Source of the DNA: Rhodocyclaceae bacterium
GTDB taxonomy: Bacteria; Pseudomonadota; Gammaproteobacteria; Burkholderiales; Rhodocyclaceae
Length of the DNA stretch: 64,000 nt
Assembly: GCA_013791905.1 (NCBI GenBank)
Contig: VMSX01000011.1
Span: 372,001 to 436,000 of the forward strand
Direction: 5' to 3'
How positions within the stretch are numbered: position 1 is the first letter of the stretch; each line of letters starts with the position of its first letter. This document shows positions 11,607 to 20,942 of the stretch, piece after piece. Position numbers and translations under genes: made by a program. The notes below the pieces were generated by a model. That model was not told where the DNA came from, ran no database searches, and saw only the letters and a list, made by a program, of their open reading frames with translations.

Positions 11607-12081
11607 TCTTTTCCAGCAGGGCGGTGGTCGAGCGTTGATGGATGAAGGGAATGGAGTGCACCTGCCCGCCCCAGCCAATCACCTCGGGTGCACCGACGAT
11701 GCTGTCCACCGGCCAGTCGCCACCCTTGACGAGAATGTCCGGCCGGCAGTCGAGAATGCGCTGCAGTGGCGTGTCTTCATCGAACCAGGTGACCAGCGCC
11801 ACACATTCCAGCGCGGCCAGCACGGCCATGCGGTCGTCGAGCACATTCACCGGTCGTTCGTCACCCTTGCCCAGACGCCTCACCGAAGCGTCCGAATTGG
11901 CGGCGACGATCAGGCTGGCACCCAGTGCGCGCGCCTGCGCCAGATACGTGACATGGCCGCGGTGCAGGATGTCGAAGCAGCCATTGGTAAAAACCAGCGG
12001 GCGCGGCAGAGACGCAATGCGCCCGGCCAGATCGGCCGGTGCGCAGAGCTTCGCCTCGAATGGCAGCGCCGCGTGGTTCAC
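11593..12081 (-). CDS. rfaE2: D-glycero-beta-D-manno-heptose 1-phosphate adenylyltransferase
   Basis: Makes ADP-heptose from heptose 1-phosphate for the lipopolysaccharide inner core. A 162-aa nucleotidyltransferase: [16 protein letters not shown] carries the HxGH motif and [11 protein letters not shown] the C-terminal motif. It is the separate C-terminal half of what is the bifunctional HldE in E. coli, a common split in betaproteobacteria. The start is GTG. It closes the minus-strand run yraN-HIRAN-SIS-dolP-rfaE2. Confidence 0.93.
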   Translation of the reverse strand: MNHAALPFEAKLCAPADLAGRIASLPRPLVFTNGCFDILHRGHVTYLAQARALGASLIVAANSDASVRRLGKGDERPVNVLDDRMAVLAALECVALVTWFDEDTPLQRILDCRPDILVKGGDWPVDSIVGAPEVIGWGGQVHSIPFIHQRSTTALLEKIRRL

Positions 12082-12089
12082 GGCGTTAT

Positions 12090-13318
<1,229 letters not shown>

Positions 13319-13684
13319 CTACAGCACCACAAACACGTCAATTCGCAGTCGGCGCCAAGGGTTCTTGTGCTTGTCGAGGGCCGCGATGCGGCCCTCGACG
13401 CGCTCGCCACGGTCCATGGCGGCGGCGACCGCCGCGTTTTCCACGCGTGGCAGATAGCCGAGTTGCCGGCCCTGCCACTCCACGCGGATGGCCCGCGCAT
13501 CATGGGGATTATCCGGCTCGCGCACCAGCGTCAGTCCGTCGCCAAGCTGCAGACTTTCCCAAAGTTCGGCTCCCGCGTGGTACTGGAAACCGGCCAGCGG
13601 CGAGCTCTGCACCAGCAATTTGATGCTCTGCGCCTGCACTGACAGGCTGAAGACCAACAGCAGGCTAATCCAGACGGAACGCAT
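13319..13684 (-). CDS. Exported HIRAN-domain protein
   Basis: A 121-aa protein with a signal peptide (MRSVWISLLLVFSLSVQAQS) followed by a single HIRAN domain: SSPLAGFQYHAGAELWESL, then LVREPDNPHDARAIRVEWQG and LGYLPRVENAAVAAAMDRG. HIRAN domains bind DNA 3' ends in eukaryotic HLTF/Rad5 and bacterial helicases. A stand-alone secreted version is widespread in proteobacteria but has no established role. It lies between yraN (20-nt overlap) and the SIS gene, in the place where E. coli has no homologue. Confidence 0.8.
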   Translation of the reverse strand: MRSVWISLLLVFSLSVQAQSIKLLVQSSPLAGFQYHAGAELWESLQLGDGLTLVREPDNPHDARAIRVEWQGRQLGYLPRVENAAVAAAMDRGERVEGRIAALDKHKNPWRRLRIDVFVVL

Positions 13685-14033
13685 CTTTCATCCACTCCAG
13701 GCGATCACCGTCGAACAGCACGCAATCGAAGCGGCATGCACAGTCGCCATGCTGCACCAGCCAGTGCCGCGCCGCGAGAATCAGGCGGCGCTGTTTGGTC
13801 AGGGTGATGCTGGCGGCGGCACCACCAAAGTCGGCGCTGGCGCGACGGCGCACTTCGACAAACACGGTCGTCGCCGCGTCACGGCAGATCAGGTCGATCT
13901 CGCCACCCTTGACGCGAAAATTTCGCGCGATCACCGTGAGGCCGCGCGCAGCAAGATATTGTGCTGCGGCTGCTTCGGCAACAGCACCAAGCGATTGGGA
14001 GGTATTCGTTGCAGGATTCATTTCAGCGCTCAT
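13665..14033 (-). CDS. yraN: YraN/UPF0102 family nuclease-like protein
   Basis: A 122-aa restriction-endonuclease-like fold protein of unknown role. Family motifs are AAAQYLAARGLTVIARNFR, GGEIDLICRDAATTVFVEVR (the putative E-D-ExK catalytic residues) and the RRRAS...FGGAAASI stretch. The start ATG 14033 (MSAEMNPATN) is a guess; ATG 14021 is also in frame. It is divergent from rsmI with only about 9 nt between the starts, as in many proteobacteria. Confidence 0.9.
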   Translation of the reverse strand: MSAEMNPATNTSQSLGAVAEAAAAQYLAARGLTVIARNFRVKGGEIDLICRDAATTVFVEVRRRASADFGGAAASITLTKQRRLILAARHWLVQHGDCACRFDCVLFDGDRLEWMKDAFRLD

Positions 14034-14042
14034 TACAGGATA

Positions 14043-14897
14043 ATGCCCGACATGACCCAACAGACCAAACCGGCATTGTCCATCGTCGCCACCCCGATCG
14101 GCAACCTCGGTGACATCACGCTGCGCGCCCTCGACACACTGCGCCAGTCTGACATCATTGCCTGCGAGGACACGCGCCATGCGCGCCGCCTGCTCGACCA
14201 CTATGACATCCGTGCGAAGCTGCTGGCCGTTCATGAACACAACGAGCAGGCGGCGGCAGCGAAACTGATCGCCCTGCTGGCAGAAGGCAAACGCGTGGCG
14301 CTGATCTCGGACGCTGGCACGCCCGGCATTTCCGACCCCGGCAGCCGTGCAGCGGCAGCGGTCAGAGCGGCCGGTTACCCTGTGACCCCCCTGCCCGGCC
14401 CGAATGCCGCCATCGCCGCGCTCTCCGCTGCCGGCCTCGACGCACCGGCTTTCCATTTCGTCGGTTTTCTGCCGGCAAAAGTCGGCGCTCGCAGGACGGC
14501 GCTCGAGAGCTTGAAACCCATTATCGCCACGCTGGTGTTCTACGAGGCCCCCCACCGCATCGAGGCAACAGTGGCTGATCTGGCGGCCCTGCTCGAACCG
14601 GAGCGCGAAATTGTCATTGCCCGCGAACTGACCAAGCTGTTCGAGGAAATTGTGCGCCTGCCATTGACCGCAGCGTCCGCCTGGCTGACGGCGGACGACA
14701 ATCACCGGCGCGGCGAATTCGTGCTGCTGGTTTCCGCCCCGCCGCCGCGGGAAGGGCTCGATGCCGCCAGCGAGCGCGTGCTGCGCATTCTGCTGGCTGA
14801 ATTGCCGGTCAAGCAGGCTGCCAAGCTGTCCAGCGAAATTACCGGTGTGGCAAAGAACGCGCTTTACCAGCGGGCGCTGGAACTGAAGGCCCTATAA
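14043..14897 (+). CDS. rsmI: 16S rRNA (cytidine(1402)-2'-O)-methyltransferase
   Basis: Methylates the ribose of C1402 in the ribosomal P site using S-adenosylmethionine. Tetrapyrrole-methylase fold: SIVATPIGNLGDITLRAL, ACEDTRHARRLL, SDAGTPGISDPG and a YEAPHR motif. 284 aa from ATG 14043; ATG 14052 is equally possible. The segment LPAKVGARRTALESL overlaps an R2-like stretch, but length and motif match the family, so this may not be an insertion. Confidence 0.95.
   Translation: MPDMTQQTKPALSIVATPIGNLGDITLRALDTLRQSDIIACEDTRHARRLLDHYDIRAKLLAVHEHNEQAAAAKLIALLAEGKRVALISDAGTPGISDPGSRAAAAVRAAGYPVTPLPGPNAAIAALSAAGLDAPAFHFVGFLPAKVGARRTALESLKPIIATLVFYEAPHRIEATVADLAALLEPEREIVIARELTKLFEEIVRLPLTAASAWLTADDNHRRGEFVLLVSAPPPREGLDAASERVLRILLAELPVKQAAKLSSEITGVAKNALYQRALELKAL
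14478..14501 (+). repeat. R2-like stretch inside rsmI
   Basis: It matches the R2 unit at about 22 of 24 positions and is read as KVGARRTA. Because RsmI proteins often have PAK-x-x-x-RR-x-x-L here, convergence or gene conversion is as likely as insertion. Confidence 0.4.
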
Positions 14898-14906
14898 TTT
14901 CCCGCC

Positions 14907-15941
14907 ATGCAAACACTGACCCTGACCCGCCCCGACGACTGGCACCTGCACCTGCGCGATGGCGCTGTGATGCAGGCGGTGCTCCCCGACACGGCACGGC
15001 GCTTTGCCCGCGCCATCGTCATGCCCAATCTCAGGCCGCCGGTCACGAGTGTGGCGCAGGCGGAAGCCTACCGCGACCGCATCATTGCCGCCATCCCGGC
15101 CGGGATGAGCTTCGCCCCGTTGATGACGCTGTATTTGACGGACAATCTGCCGGCTGACGAGATCGACCGCATCAAGGACAGCGGCTTCGTGCACGCCGTA
15201 AAGCTCTACCCGGCCGGCGCGACGACCAATTCCGATGCGGGCGTGACCGATCTGGCCAAGTGCCGCCCCACGCTGGCGCGCATGGAAAAGCTCGGGGTGC
15301 CGCTGCTCATGCATGGCGAGGTCACCGATCCGGCCATCGACATTTTTGACCGCGAGGCGGTCTTCATCGAGCGCATGCTCGCGCCGCTGCTGCGTGAGCT
15401 ACCGGCCCTCAAGGTGGTGCTGGAACACATCACGACCCGGGACGGCGCGGCTTTCGTGCGTGACAGCGGCACCAACGTCGCGGCAACGATCACCGCGCAT
15501 CATCTGCTGCTGAATCGCAATGCGCTCTTTGCTGGCGGCATCCGCCCGCATCATTACTGTCTGCCGGTGCTGAAGCGCGAAACCCATCGACAGGCGCTGA
15601 TTGACGCCGCCACATCCGGCAATCCCAAATTCTTTCTCGGCACCGATTCTGCGCCGCACGCGCAAAGTGCAAAAGAAGCCGCCTGCGGCTGCGCCGGCTG
15701 TTACACGGCGCACGCCGGCATTGAACTGTATGCCGAGGTCTTTGAAGCGGTCGGTGCGCTTGACCGGCTGGAAGCCTTTGCCAGCTTTCATGGCGCAGAT
15801 TTTTATGGCCTGCCGCGCAACCGCGACACGATCACCCTGCGGCGCGAAACCTGGAGCGTACCCGCCACCCTGCCGTATCCTGACGGTGAGGTGTTGATTC
15901 CCTTGCGGGCGGGCGAACCGGTTGCCTGGCGCCTGTCGTGA
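14907..15941 (+). CDS. pyrC: Dihydroorotase
   Basis: Cyclises N-carbamoyl-aspartate to dihydroorotate in pyrimidine synthesis. A type II zinc amidohydrolase of 344 aa: [10 protein letters not shown] holds the first metal histidines, [16 protein letters not shown] the carboxylated lysine, LLMHGEVTD and EHITTRD further ligands, and [13 protein letters not shown] the catalytic Asp. It begins 9 nt after rsmI. An R1 element starts within a few bases of its stop. Confidence 0.97.
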   Translation: MQTLTLTRPDDWHLHLRDGAVMQAVLPDTARRFARAIVMPNLRPPVTSVAQAEAYRDRIIAAIPAGMSFAPLMTLYLTDNLPADEIDRIKDSGFVHAVKLYPAGATTNSDAGVTDLAKCRPTLARMEKLGVPLLMHGEVTDPAIDIFDREAVFIERMLAPLLRELPALKVVLEHITTRDGAAFVRDSGTNVAATITAHHLLLNRNALFAGGIRPHHYCLPVLKRETHRQALIDAATSGNPKFFLGTDSAPHAQSAKEAACGCAGCYTAHAGIELYAEVFEAVGALDRLEAFASFHGADFYGLPRNRDTITLRRETWSVPATLPYPDGEVLIPLRAGEPVAWRLS

Positions 15942-15945
15942 TCCC

Positions 15946-16022
15946 ACCCCGAAAACGCCGCTGCGCGTCGTTCTCCCCTCAAGGGGCCAAGAAACACTTG
16001 GGGCGGCCCGGCGTGTTTCTTG
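15946..16022 (+). repeat. R1 element, short type, after pyrC
   Basis: A hairpin CCCCT-CA-AGGGG (15976-15986) is followed by the constant core TTGGGGCGGCCCGGC (15998-16012) between arms CAAGAAACAC and GTGTTTCTTG, a perfect 10-bp stem. The arms differ from those of other copies but are complementary to each other. It lies in the same direction as pyrC and ends about 20 nt before the next start codon. Confidence 0.9.
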
Positions 16023-16041
16023 TGAGCTTGGAGAAATTGTG

Positions 16042-16458
16042 ATGAAACTGCGCTCTCTGTTGCTACCTTTGTTGGTCGCGCCGCTGCTGGCCGGCTGCGA
16101 GATCGAACCGGCGGCCTATCTGATCGACGGCGGCAACCATTCCTTGACCGTGGAGCGCAAAAAGGCCTATTTCTGGAGCACTGGCTGGGAACTTGACTTG
16201 GTTGTGACACGCTATCCCGACTGTCAACGCCGCTATCCCCTGAAAAAAGCCGGCGAAAAGGTGCGGGTCGATCTCTACCGGGTCGAACCCGGCGCGTTCA
16301 TCCTTAATCAGGGCAAACACTGGTACGTCGCGGAAACCCGGGATTGCCGTTTCCAGCAATTCAAGGAAGAGCCGGACGAGCCCGGTGAATACATTGGATC
16401 ATTCCGTCCCAAGGACGGCGAATTGACTTTCGTCCCCAGCAAGAACGACAAAGAGTAG
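16042..16458 (+). CDS. Small lipoprotein of unknown function
   Basis: A 138-aa predicted lipoprotein: signal peptide MKLRSLLLPLLVAPLLAGC with lipobox LAGC. The mature part has three cysteines (ligand Cys, YPDCQRRYP, ETRDCRFQQ) and an aromatic-rich beta-type sequence. I do not recognise a characterised family. GGAG stands 8 nt before the ATG. It sits between an R1 element and the rnpB promoter. Confidence 0.75.
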   Translation: MKLRSLLLPLLVAPLLAGCEIEPAAYLIDGGNHSLTVERKKAYFWSTGWELDLVVTRYPDCQRRYPLKKAGEKVRVDLYRVEPGAFILNQGKHWYVAETRDCRFQQFKEEPDEPGEYIGSFRPKDGELTFVPSKNDKE

Positions 16459-16469
16459 CCAAGAAATCG

Positions 16470-16498
16470 GTCGCTACCGCGGCGCAAACAACTACAAT
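16470..16498 (+). promoter_or_regulatory. Candidate rnpB promoter
   Basis: A TACAAT -10 box at 16493-16498 with a poor -35 region (GTCGCT, 16470-16475) would start transcription 6-8 nt later, at the expected 5' end of RNase P RNA. Confidence 0.45.
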
Positions 16499-16500
16499 CC

Positions 16501-16970
16501 GTAGCGGAAGTCCGCCAGGCAGCCGCGGCACGGCAACGTGTCGAGGAAAGTCCGGGCCCCATAGAGCAGGTTGCCGGCTAACGGCCGGGCGCCGTGAGGC
16601 GACAGACAGTGCAACAGAAAGATACCGCCGATGGCCGCCCCGACTTTGACGCCGCAAGGCGGCAAAGTCTCGCTCTTGAGTGAGCAGGGGCGGATCAGGC
16701 AAGGGTGAAATGGTGGCCCGCCGCAAGGCGGGCCGACGGTGCGCAAGCAGCGTCGGGGTAAGAGCCCACCGCGGACGTGGTAACACGGACGGCATGGCAA
16801 ACCTCATCCGGGGCAAGGCCAAATAGGGGAGCATTGACGTTGCTCGCGTCGCTCCCGGGTAGGCTGCTAATGACTATCGGCGACGATAGTCGACGAGGCC
16901 GTCAGCAATGGCGGCCCCAGAGGAATGGCTGCCCACGACAGAACCCGGCTTATCGGCGGACTTCCACCCT
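16501..16970 (+). ncRNA. rnpB: RNase P RNA (bacterial type A)
   Basis: Catalytic RNA that matures tRNA 5' ends. Universally conserved blocks are visible: GAGGAAAGTCCGGGC (P4/CR-I) near 16542, ACAGTGCAACAGAAAGATAC near 16604 and CGACAGAACCCGGCTTATCG near 16935. The 5' GGAAGTCCGCC pairs with 3' GGCGGACTTCC to close P1. At about 465 nt it is longer than the 377-nt E. coli RNA, with extra sequence in the P12 and P18/J15-18 regions. It is followed within 10 nt by an R1 element and then by the mraZ promoter region, a location common in betaproteobacteria. Confidence 0.95.
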
Positions 16971-16978
16971 ATTCAAGG

Positions 16979-17125
16979 CCCACCCTCCCCCAGCCCCTCC
17001 CTCTCGGGAGGGGTGACTGTTGCTCGCTTTGCTCGTTTGTTACGGGGAGCTCCCGTTCGTACTTGGGCGCGGATTGCGGCTGGCGCCGCGTGTCGTCTCG
17101 CCTTGGGGCGGCCCGGCGGCGAGAC
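16979..17125 (+). repeat. R1 element (full type) after rnpB
   Basis: All five R1 modules are visible in order. M1 is a pyrimidine-rich CCCACCCTCCCC lead and a CCCTC/GGGAGGGG hairpin. M2 is GGTGACTGTTGCTCGCTTTG. M3 is the palindrome ACGGGGAGCTCCCGT. M4 is GCGGATTGCGG with the self-complementary GGCGCC. M5 is the core TTGGGGCGGCCCGGC (17103-17117) between arms GTCTCGCC and GGCGAGAC. It starts about 9 nt after the mature 3' end of RNase P RNA. Confidence 0.92.
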
Positions 17126-17346
17126 TACTGCGGTGGGCTTATCTCCCCTTTCCCCTCACGGGAAAGTGGCGGGGGTGACACATCCCACTCTTTCCTGCCC
17201 CACCCTCTCTCGCTCAACGACAAACCTCATACATCACATTCGAAGTCGCTTTCCATCGGTTGATTTTTAAGGAAAACAATATAATGCACCTTATCCAAAG
17301 TCAGACCTAAGTCATTGTCTCGCCTCAAAAAATCTCATTTATTGCC
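17126..17346 (+). other. rnpB-mraZ spacer with candidate upstream promoter
   Basis: Downstream of the R1 core is another C-rich hairpin-like stretch (17145-17200, CCCCTCACGGGAAAG...), then AT-rich DNA. A consensus TATAAT at 17280-17285 lies behind a weak GGTTGA -35, giving a possible second mraZ promoter. No gene is seen in this part. Confidence 0.35.
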
Positions 17347-17375
17347 TTGACGTTGCCAATTTGGTGGATTAAAGT
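17347..17375 (+). promoter_or_regulatory. mraZ (dcw) promoter
   Basis: TTGACG (17347-17352), a 17-nt spacer and TAAAGT (17370-17375) form a good sigma-70 promoter. The -10 box touches the first MraZ operator box, so bound MraZ would block it. Confidence 0.7.
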
Positions 17376-17399
17376 GGGGACTAGTGGGAATTAGTGGGG
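17375..17399 (+). promoter_or_regulatory. MraZ operator: three TGGG boxes
   Basis: TGGG occurs at 17375, 17385 and 17395, exactly 10 bp apart, matching the known MraZ site of TGGG-type direct repeats spaced by one helical turn. This predicts autorepression of mraZ and of the whole dcw operon. Confidence 0.85.
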
Positions 17400-17442
17400 G
17401 AACTGCTTAATTCAGTGACCCCCTTAACGAGGCGGGAGCAAA

Positions 17443-17892
17443 ATGTTCCAAGGGGCGGCGCAACTCAATCTGGATGTGAAGGGTCGACTGGCGATCCCGG
17501 CACGGCATCGCGACGCGCTGGCCGCGGCGGGCGGTGGCCGGCTGGTGCTGACCGCCCATCCGCATCGCTGCCTGCTGCTCTATCCCGAGCCCGCTTGGGA
17601 ACCGATCCGCGACAAGATTCTGGCCGCGCCGAGTTTCGATCCCCGCTCCGCTGCCGCCAAGCGCGTACTGGTGGGCAATGCCCGCGCCGAAGAGACCGAC
17701 AGTGTCGGTCGCATTCTGATTGCACCCGAACTGCGCGATTACGCCGGCTTCGAAAAGCAGGTGTGGCTGGTCGGCATGGGCTCACATTTCGAAATATGGA
17801 GCGATGCCGGTTGGCGTCGTCAGCATGAAACCGCCTTCGATGCTCTGGCGAGCGATGTACCGCCGCCAGGGTTCGAGGGTATGTCTTTGTGA
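17443..17892 (+). CDS. mraZ: Transcriptional regulator MraZ
   Basis: First gene of the division/cell-wall cluster. It binds TGGG repeats upstream of itself. At 149 aa it has two tandem AbrB-like units: residues about 5-50 (FQGAAQLNLDVKGRLAIPAR) and about 75-125 (RVLVGNARAEETDSVGRILI). The ribosome-binding site GGGAG precedes the ATG. The rsmH start follows its stop codon directly. Confidence 0.96.
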   Translation: MFQGAAQLNLDVKGRLAIPARHRDALAAAGGGRLVLTAHPHRCLLLYPEPAWEPIRDKILAAPSFDPRSAAAKRVLVGNARAEETDSVGRILIAPELRDYAGFEKQVWLVGMGSHFEIWSDAGWRRQHETAFDALASDVPPPGFEGMSL

Positions 17893-18852
17893 TTGCGCGC
17901 TGTGAGCGCCACCTCTCCCGCAGCTCATCTGCCGGTGCTGCTCACCGAAGCCGTATCTGCGCTTGCAGTGAAGCCGTCCGGCATCTATGTGGATGCGACT
18001 TTCGGGCGCGGCGGCCACAGCCTGGCAATTCTGGAAAAACTGGATTCGGCCGGACGACTGCTCGCGCTGGATCGCGATCCAGCGGCAATTGCTGCCGGGA
18101 TGAACATCGCCGACACGCGTTTTACTTTGGTTCATGCCGCTTTCAGCCAACTGGACGAAGTGCTGACAGCGCAGGGCATCGCCCAGGTCGATGGAATTTT
18201 GCTGGACGTGGGCGTGTCGTCGCCGCAGTTGGACGACCCGTCACGGGGTATGAGTTTTCGTTTCGATGCGCCGCTCGACATGCGCATGGACACGACGCAA
18301 GGGGAAACCGCGGCGGACTGGTTGGCGCGGGCAGAACAACGTGAAATCGAGGAGGTGATACGTGACTATGGCGAAGAACGGTTTGCTCATGCGCTTGCAA
18401 AGGCGATTGTTGCTGCTCGGAGCGAGCAGCGTATTTCATCCACAGGACAGCTTGCCACGCTCGTGGCGGCGGTCGTCCGGACGCGCGAGCCAGGCCAGCA
18501 CCCGGCGACGCGCACCTTCCAGGCTCTACGGATTCACGTCAATCGGGAGCTTGAGGAGCTGTCGCTGACCCTGCCGCAGGCGCTCGGCCGCTTGCAGCCG
18601 GGCGGCCGGTTGGTCGTGATCAGTTTTCATTCCCTCGAAGATCGCATCGTCAAGCGTTTTATGCGTGATGCGGCCCAGCCGCCGCAACCGCCGAAAGGGG
18701 TGCCAATCCGTGCCGTCGATCTGCCCGCGCCGGTGATGCAACTGATCGGCAAGCCGGTCAAAGCCGGTGCCGCCGAGGTGGCGACCAACCCGCGCGCGCG
18801 CAGCGCGGTGCTGCGGGTGGCGGAGAAACTGGTACCGGCATGCTCAGATTGA
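17893..18852 (+). CDS. rsmH: 16S rRNA (cytosine(1402)-N4)-methyltransferase
   Basis: Methylates N4 of C1402, the same nucleotide that RsmI modifies. 319 aa: [10 protein letters not shown], the SAM motif [31 protein letters not shown] and the C-terminal [16 protein letters not shown]. The start is uncertain: TTG at 17893 abuts the mraZ stop, and GTG at 17902 ([11 protein letters not shown]) is in frame; both imply translational coupling. It overlaps ftsL by 13 nt. Confidence 0.95.
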   Translation: MRAVSATSPAAHLPVLLTEAVSALAVKPSGIYVDATFGRGGHSLAILEKLDSAGRLLALDRDPAAIAAGMNIADTRFTLVHAAFSQLDEVLTAQGIAQVDGILLDVGVSSPQLDDPSRGMSFRFDAPLDMRMDTTQGETAADWLARAEQREIEEVIRDYGEERFAHALAKAIVAARSEQRISSTGQLATLVAAVVRTREPGQHPATRTFQALRIHVNRELEELSLTLPQALGRLQPGGRLVVISFHSLEDRIVKRFMRDAAQPPQPPKGVPIRAVDLPAPVMQLIGKPVKAGAAEVATNPRARSAVLRVAEKLVPACSD

Positions 18853-19100
18853 ACCTCATCCTGCTGGCAGCCGTGTTGATCAGCGCACTTGCTGACGTCT
18901 CGATCAACCACCGCGCCCGCAAGCTCGTCACCTCATACGAGCGCGAACAGGAACGCATGCGGGCGCTGGAAGTCGAATGGGGACAACTACAGCTTGAACA
19001 AAGCACCTGGGCCACCCATGCGCGCATCGAAGAGATTGCGCGCCAGCGGCTCGGGATGCATACCCCGCGCACCAACCAAATCATTACGGCGAATCCATGA
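18840..19100 (+). CDS. ftsL: Cell division protein FtsL
   Basis: Small bitopic divisome protein that works with FtsB and FtsQ. 86 aa: transmembrane helix at residues about 2-20 ([20 protein letters not shown]), then a coiled coil ([20 protein letters not shown]). It starts inside the end of rsmH. An R1 element separates it from ftsI, whereas these genes usually lie close together. Confidence 0.92.
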   Translation: MLRLNLILLAAVLISALADVSINHRARKLVTSYEREQERMRALEVEWGQLQLEQSTWATHARIEEIARQRLGMHTPRTNQIITANP

Positions 19101-19105
19101 GTATG

Positions 19106-19215
19106 GCCCCCCACGCTCGCAAAACAAGCTCGCTGCCCCCCATGAAATCACCCGAAGCGGTGACAGGGGGGCCTCATTTAGCAACTGAGTCGCCTTGGGG
19201 CGGCCCGGCGGCGGC
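19106..19215 (+). repeat. R1 element (second subtype) between ftsL and ftsI
   Basis: It begins with CCCCCCACGCTCGCAAAAC and GCTCGCTGCCCCCC, then a matching run of G (GGGGGG, 19165-19171). The core TTGGGGCGGCCCGGC at 19195-19209 ends six bases before the ftsI ATG. The arms (GTCGCC / GGCGGC) pair over six positions including one G-T. The same lead sequence recurs at the murE start. Confidence 0.88.
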
Positions 19216-20940
19216 ATGAAACTCAGCCGCAGCCCCCTGCTCGAAGAGCGCCTGCCGGCTTGGCGGGCGCATTTCGTCATGGGCTTGCTGTTGCTGGGCT
19301 TCGCGGCACTGCTGGCGCGCTCGTTCTACCTGCAGGGCGTCAACAAGGACTTCCTGATTGGCCAGGGTGAATCGCGCTATGAGCGGGTGCTTGAGATATC
19401 GGCGACACGCGGGCGCATTCTCGACCGGCATGGCGATGTGTTGGCCATGTCGACCCCGGTCAAGGCGGTCTGGGCCATCCCGGAAGATGCCAAGCTCACA
19501 CCCGCACAGGTGCGCCAGCTGGCCAGCCTGCTGGAAACCGACCCGCGCGAACTGTCCCGCAAACTGGCGGGGGAACGCGATTTCGTTTATCTCAAGCGTC
19601 AGATCGCCCCGGACGTGGCAGCGCAGATTGCCAATCTCAAGCTGCCTGGCGTGCATTTCAAGAATGAATTCCGCCGCTACTACCCCTCCGGCGAAGTCGC
19701 GGCCCACATGCTGGGCTTCACCGGCGTCGATGATGCCGGCCAGGAGGGCATCGAGCTGGCGATGAACAGCCAGCTGACCGGCAAGCCCGGCGGCCGGCGC
19801 GTCATCAAGGACCGGCGCGGGCAGATCGTCGAGGACGTCGAATCGATCAAGGCGCCGCAGGAAGGCAAGGACACCGTGCTCGCCCTCGACGCCAAGCTGC
19901 AGTATCTGGCGTACGTGCAGCTCAAGCAGGCGATCGCCCAGCACAAGGCCAAGGCTGGCGGCATTGTCATGCTCGATGCCAAGAGTGGCGAAGTGCTGGC
20001 GCTCGTCAATCTACCGACCTACAACCCGAACAACCGCACCCGCCTGTCGGGTGCGCAGCTCAGAAACCGTGCCTTCACCGACACCTTCGAACCCGGCTCG
20101 ACCTTCAAGTCGTTCACCGTCGCGCTGGCCTTGGACAAGGGCAACGTGCGCTTCGACACCCCGATCCAGACTGCGCCCGGCAGGCTCACCATCGGCTCGG
20201 CAACGATTTCCGACGCCCACCCGCATGGCATGTTGTCGGTCGCCCAAGTGATCCAGAAGTCCTCCAACGTCGGCGCCGCAAAGATGGCCCTGGCGATACC
20301 GGCCGAGGAAATGTGGCAGATGTTCGACAACTTGGGCTTCGGTCAGCCGCTCAAACTGGGCTTCCCGGGTGAAGCCGCCGGGCGCCTGCGTCCCCACAAG
20401 CGCTGGCGACCGATCGAGCAGGCGACCATGTCGTATGGCCATGGCATTTCGGTGACGCTGATCCAGCTGGCGCGCGCCTATCAGGCTTTTGCCCGCAACG
20501 GCGACCTGCTGCCGCTGTCGCTGACGCGCGTCGATGCGGCGCCGACCATGGGTATCCGCGTCTTCACCGAGCAGACGGCGCGCGAGATGCGCGCCATGCT
20601 CGAAATGGCCGTGATGCCGGGCGGCACGGCGCCCAAGGCACAAGTGCCGGGCTACCGCGTCGCCGGCAAGACCGGCACGGCCAACAAGCTGGAAGGCGGC
20701 AGCTACACCAACAAGTATGTTGCCTCGTTCGTCGGTTTCGCCCCCGTATCCGACCCGCGCCTGATCATCGCCGTGATGGTTGACGAGCCTTCGGCCGGCA
20801 AATATTACGGCGGCGAGGTGGCGGCACCGGTGTTTTCCGGCGTGATGTCCGGCGCCTTGCGCAGCCTTGGCGTCGCGCCCGATGCCCTCGAAAAACCGTT
20901 GCAGATGGCCACCATCCCGCCGGCCAAGGAGGAGATGTGA
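19216..20940 (+). CDS. ftsI: Peptidoglycan transpeptidase FtsI (PBP3)
   Basis: Septal class B penicillin-binding protein. 574 aa: N-terminal cytoplasmic stretch and one membrane helix (FVMGLLLLGFAALLARSFYL), a pedestal domain with SATRGRILDRHGDVLAMS, and a transpeptidase with SxxK as GSTFKSF, SxN as SSN and KTGTANK. The ATG at 19216 directly follows an R1 core, and no AGGAG-like site is visible apart from the G/C-rich repeat end. A TTG within the repeat (19195) is in frame and would add seven residues. Confidence 0.96.
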   Translation: MKLSRSPLLEERLPAWRAHFVMGLLLLGFAALLARSFYLQGVNKDFLIGQGESRYERVLEISATRGRILDRHGDVLAMSTPVKAVWAIPEDAKLTPAQVRQLASLLETDPRELSRKLAGERDFVYLKRQIAPDVAAQIANLKLPGVHFKNEFRRYYPSGEVAAHMLGFTGVDDAGQEGIELAMNSQLTGKPGGRRVIKDRRGQIVEDVESIKAPQEGKDTVLALDAKLQYLAYVQLKQAIAQHKAKAGGIVMLDAKSGEVLALVNLPTYNPNNRTRLSGAQLRNRAFTDTFEPGSTFKSFTVALALDKGNVRFDTPIQTAPGRLTIGSATISDAHPHGMLSVAQVIQKSSNVGAAKMALAIPAEEMWQMFDNLGFGQPLKLGFPGEAAGRLRPHKRWRPIEQATMSYGHGISVTLIQLARAYQAFARNGDLLPLSLTRVDAAPTMGIRVFTEQTAREMRAMLEMAVMPGGTAPKAQVPGYRVAGKTGTANKLEGGSYTNKYVASFVGFAPVSDPRLIIAVMVDEPSAGKYYGGEVAAPVFSGVMSGALRSLGVAPDALEKPLQMATIPPAKEEM

Positions 20941-20942
20941 GC

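Noticed and set aside
13827-13850. R2-like sequence in yraN (AAAGTCGGCG then CTGGCGCGACGGCG)
   Set aside because: It encodes the conserved family stretch RRRASADFGGAAAS on the minus strand, so the match is better explained by native YraN sequence than by an inserted element.
14034-14705. Upstream extension of the yraN reading frame across rsmI
   Set aside because: It is antisense to rsmI with no homology; yraN proper starts near 14033.
16834-16857. R1-like GTTGCTCGCGTCGCTCC inside rnpB
   Set aside because: Only a short resemblance to module M2, and it falls in a helix of the RNase P RNA.
17095-17125. R1 core hairpins as ordinary Rho-independent terminators
   Set aside because: No T-run follows the 3' arm in the copies examined, the loop is 15 nt and invariant, and one copy lies inside an essential operon.
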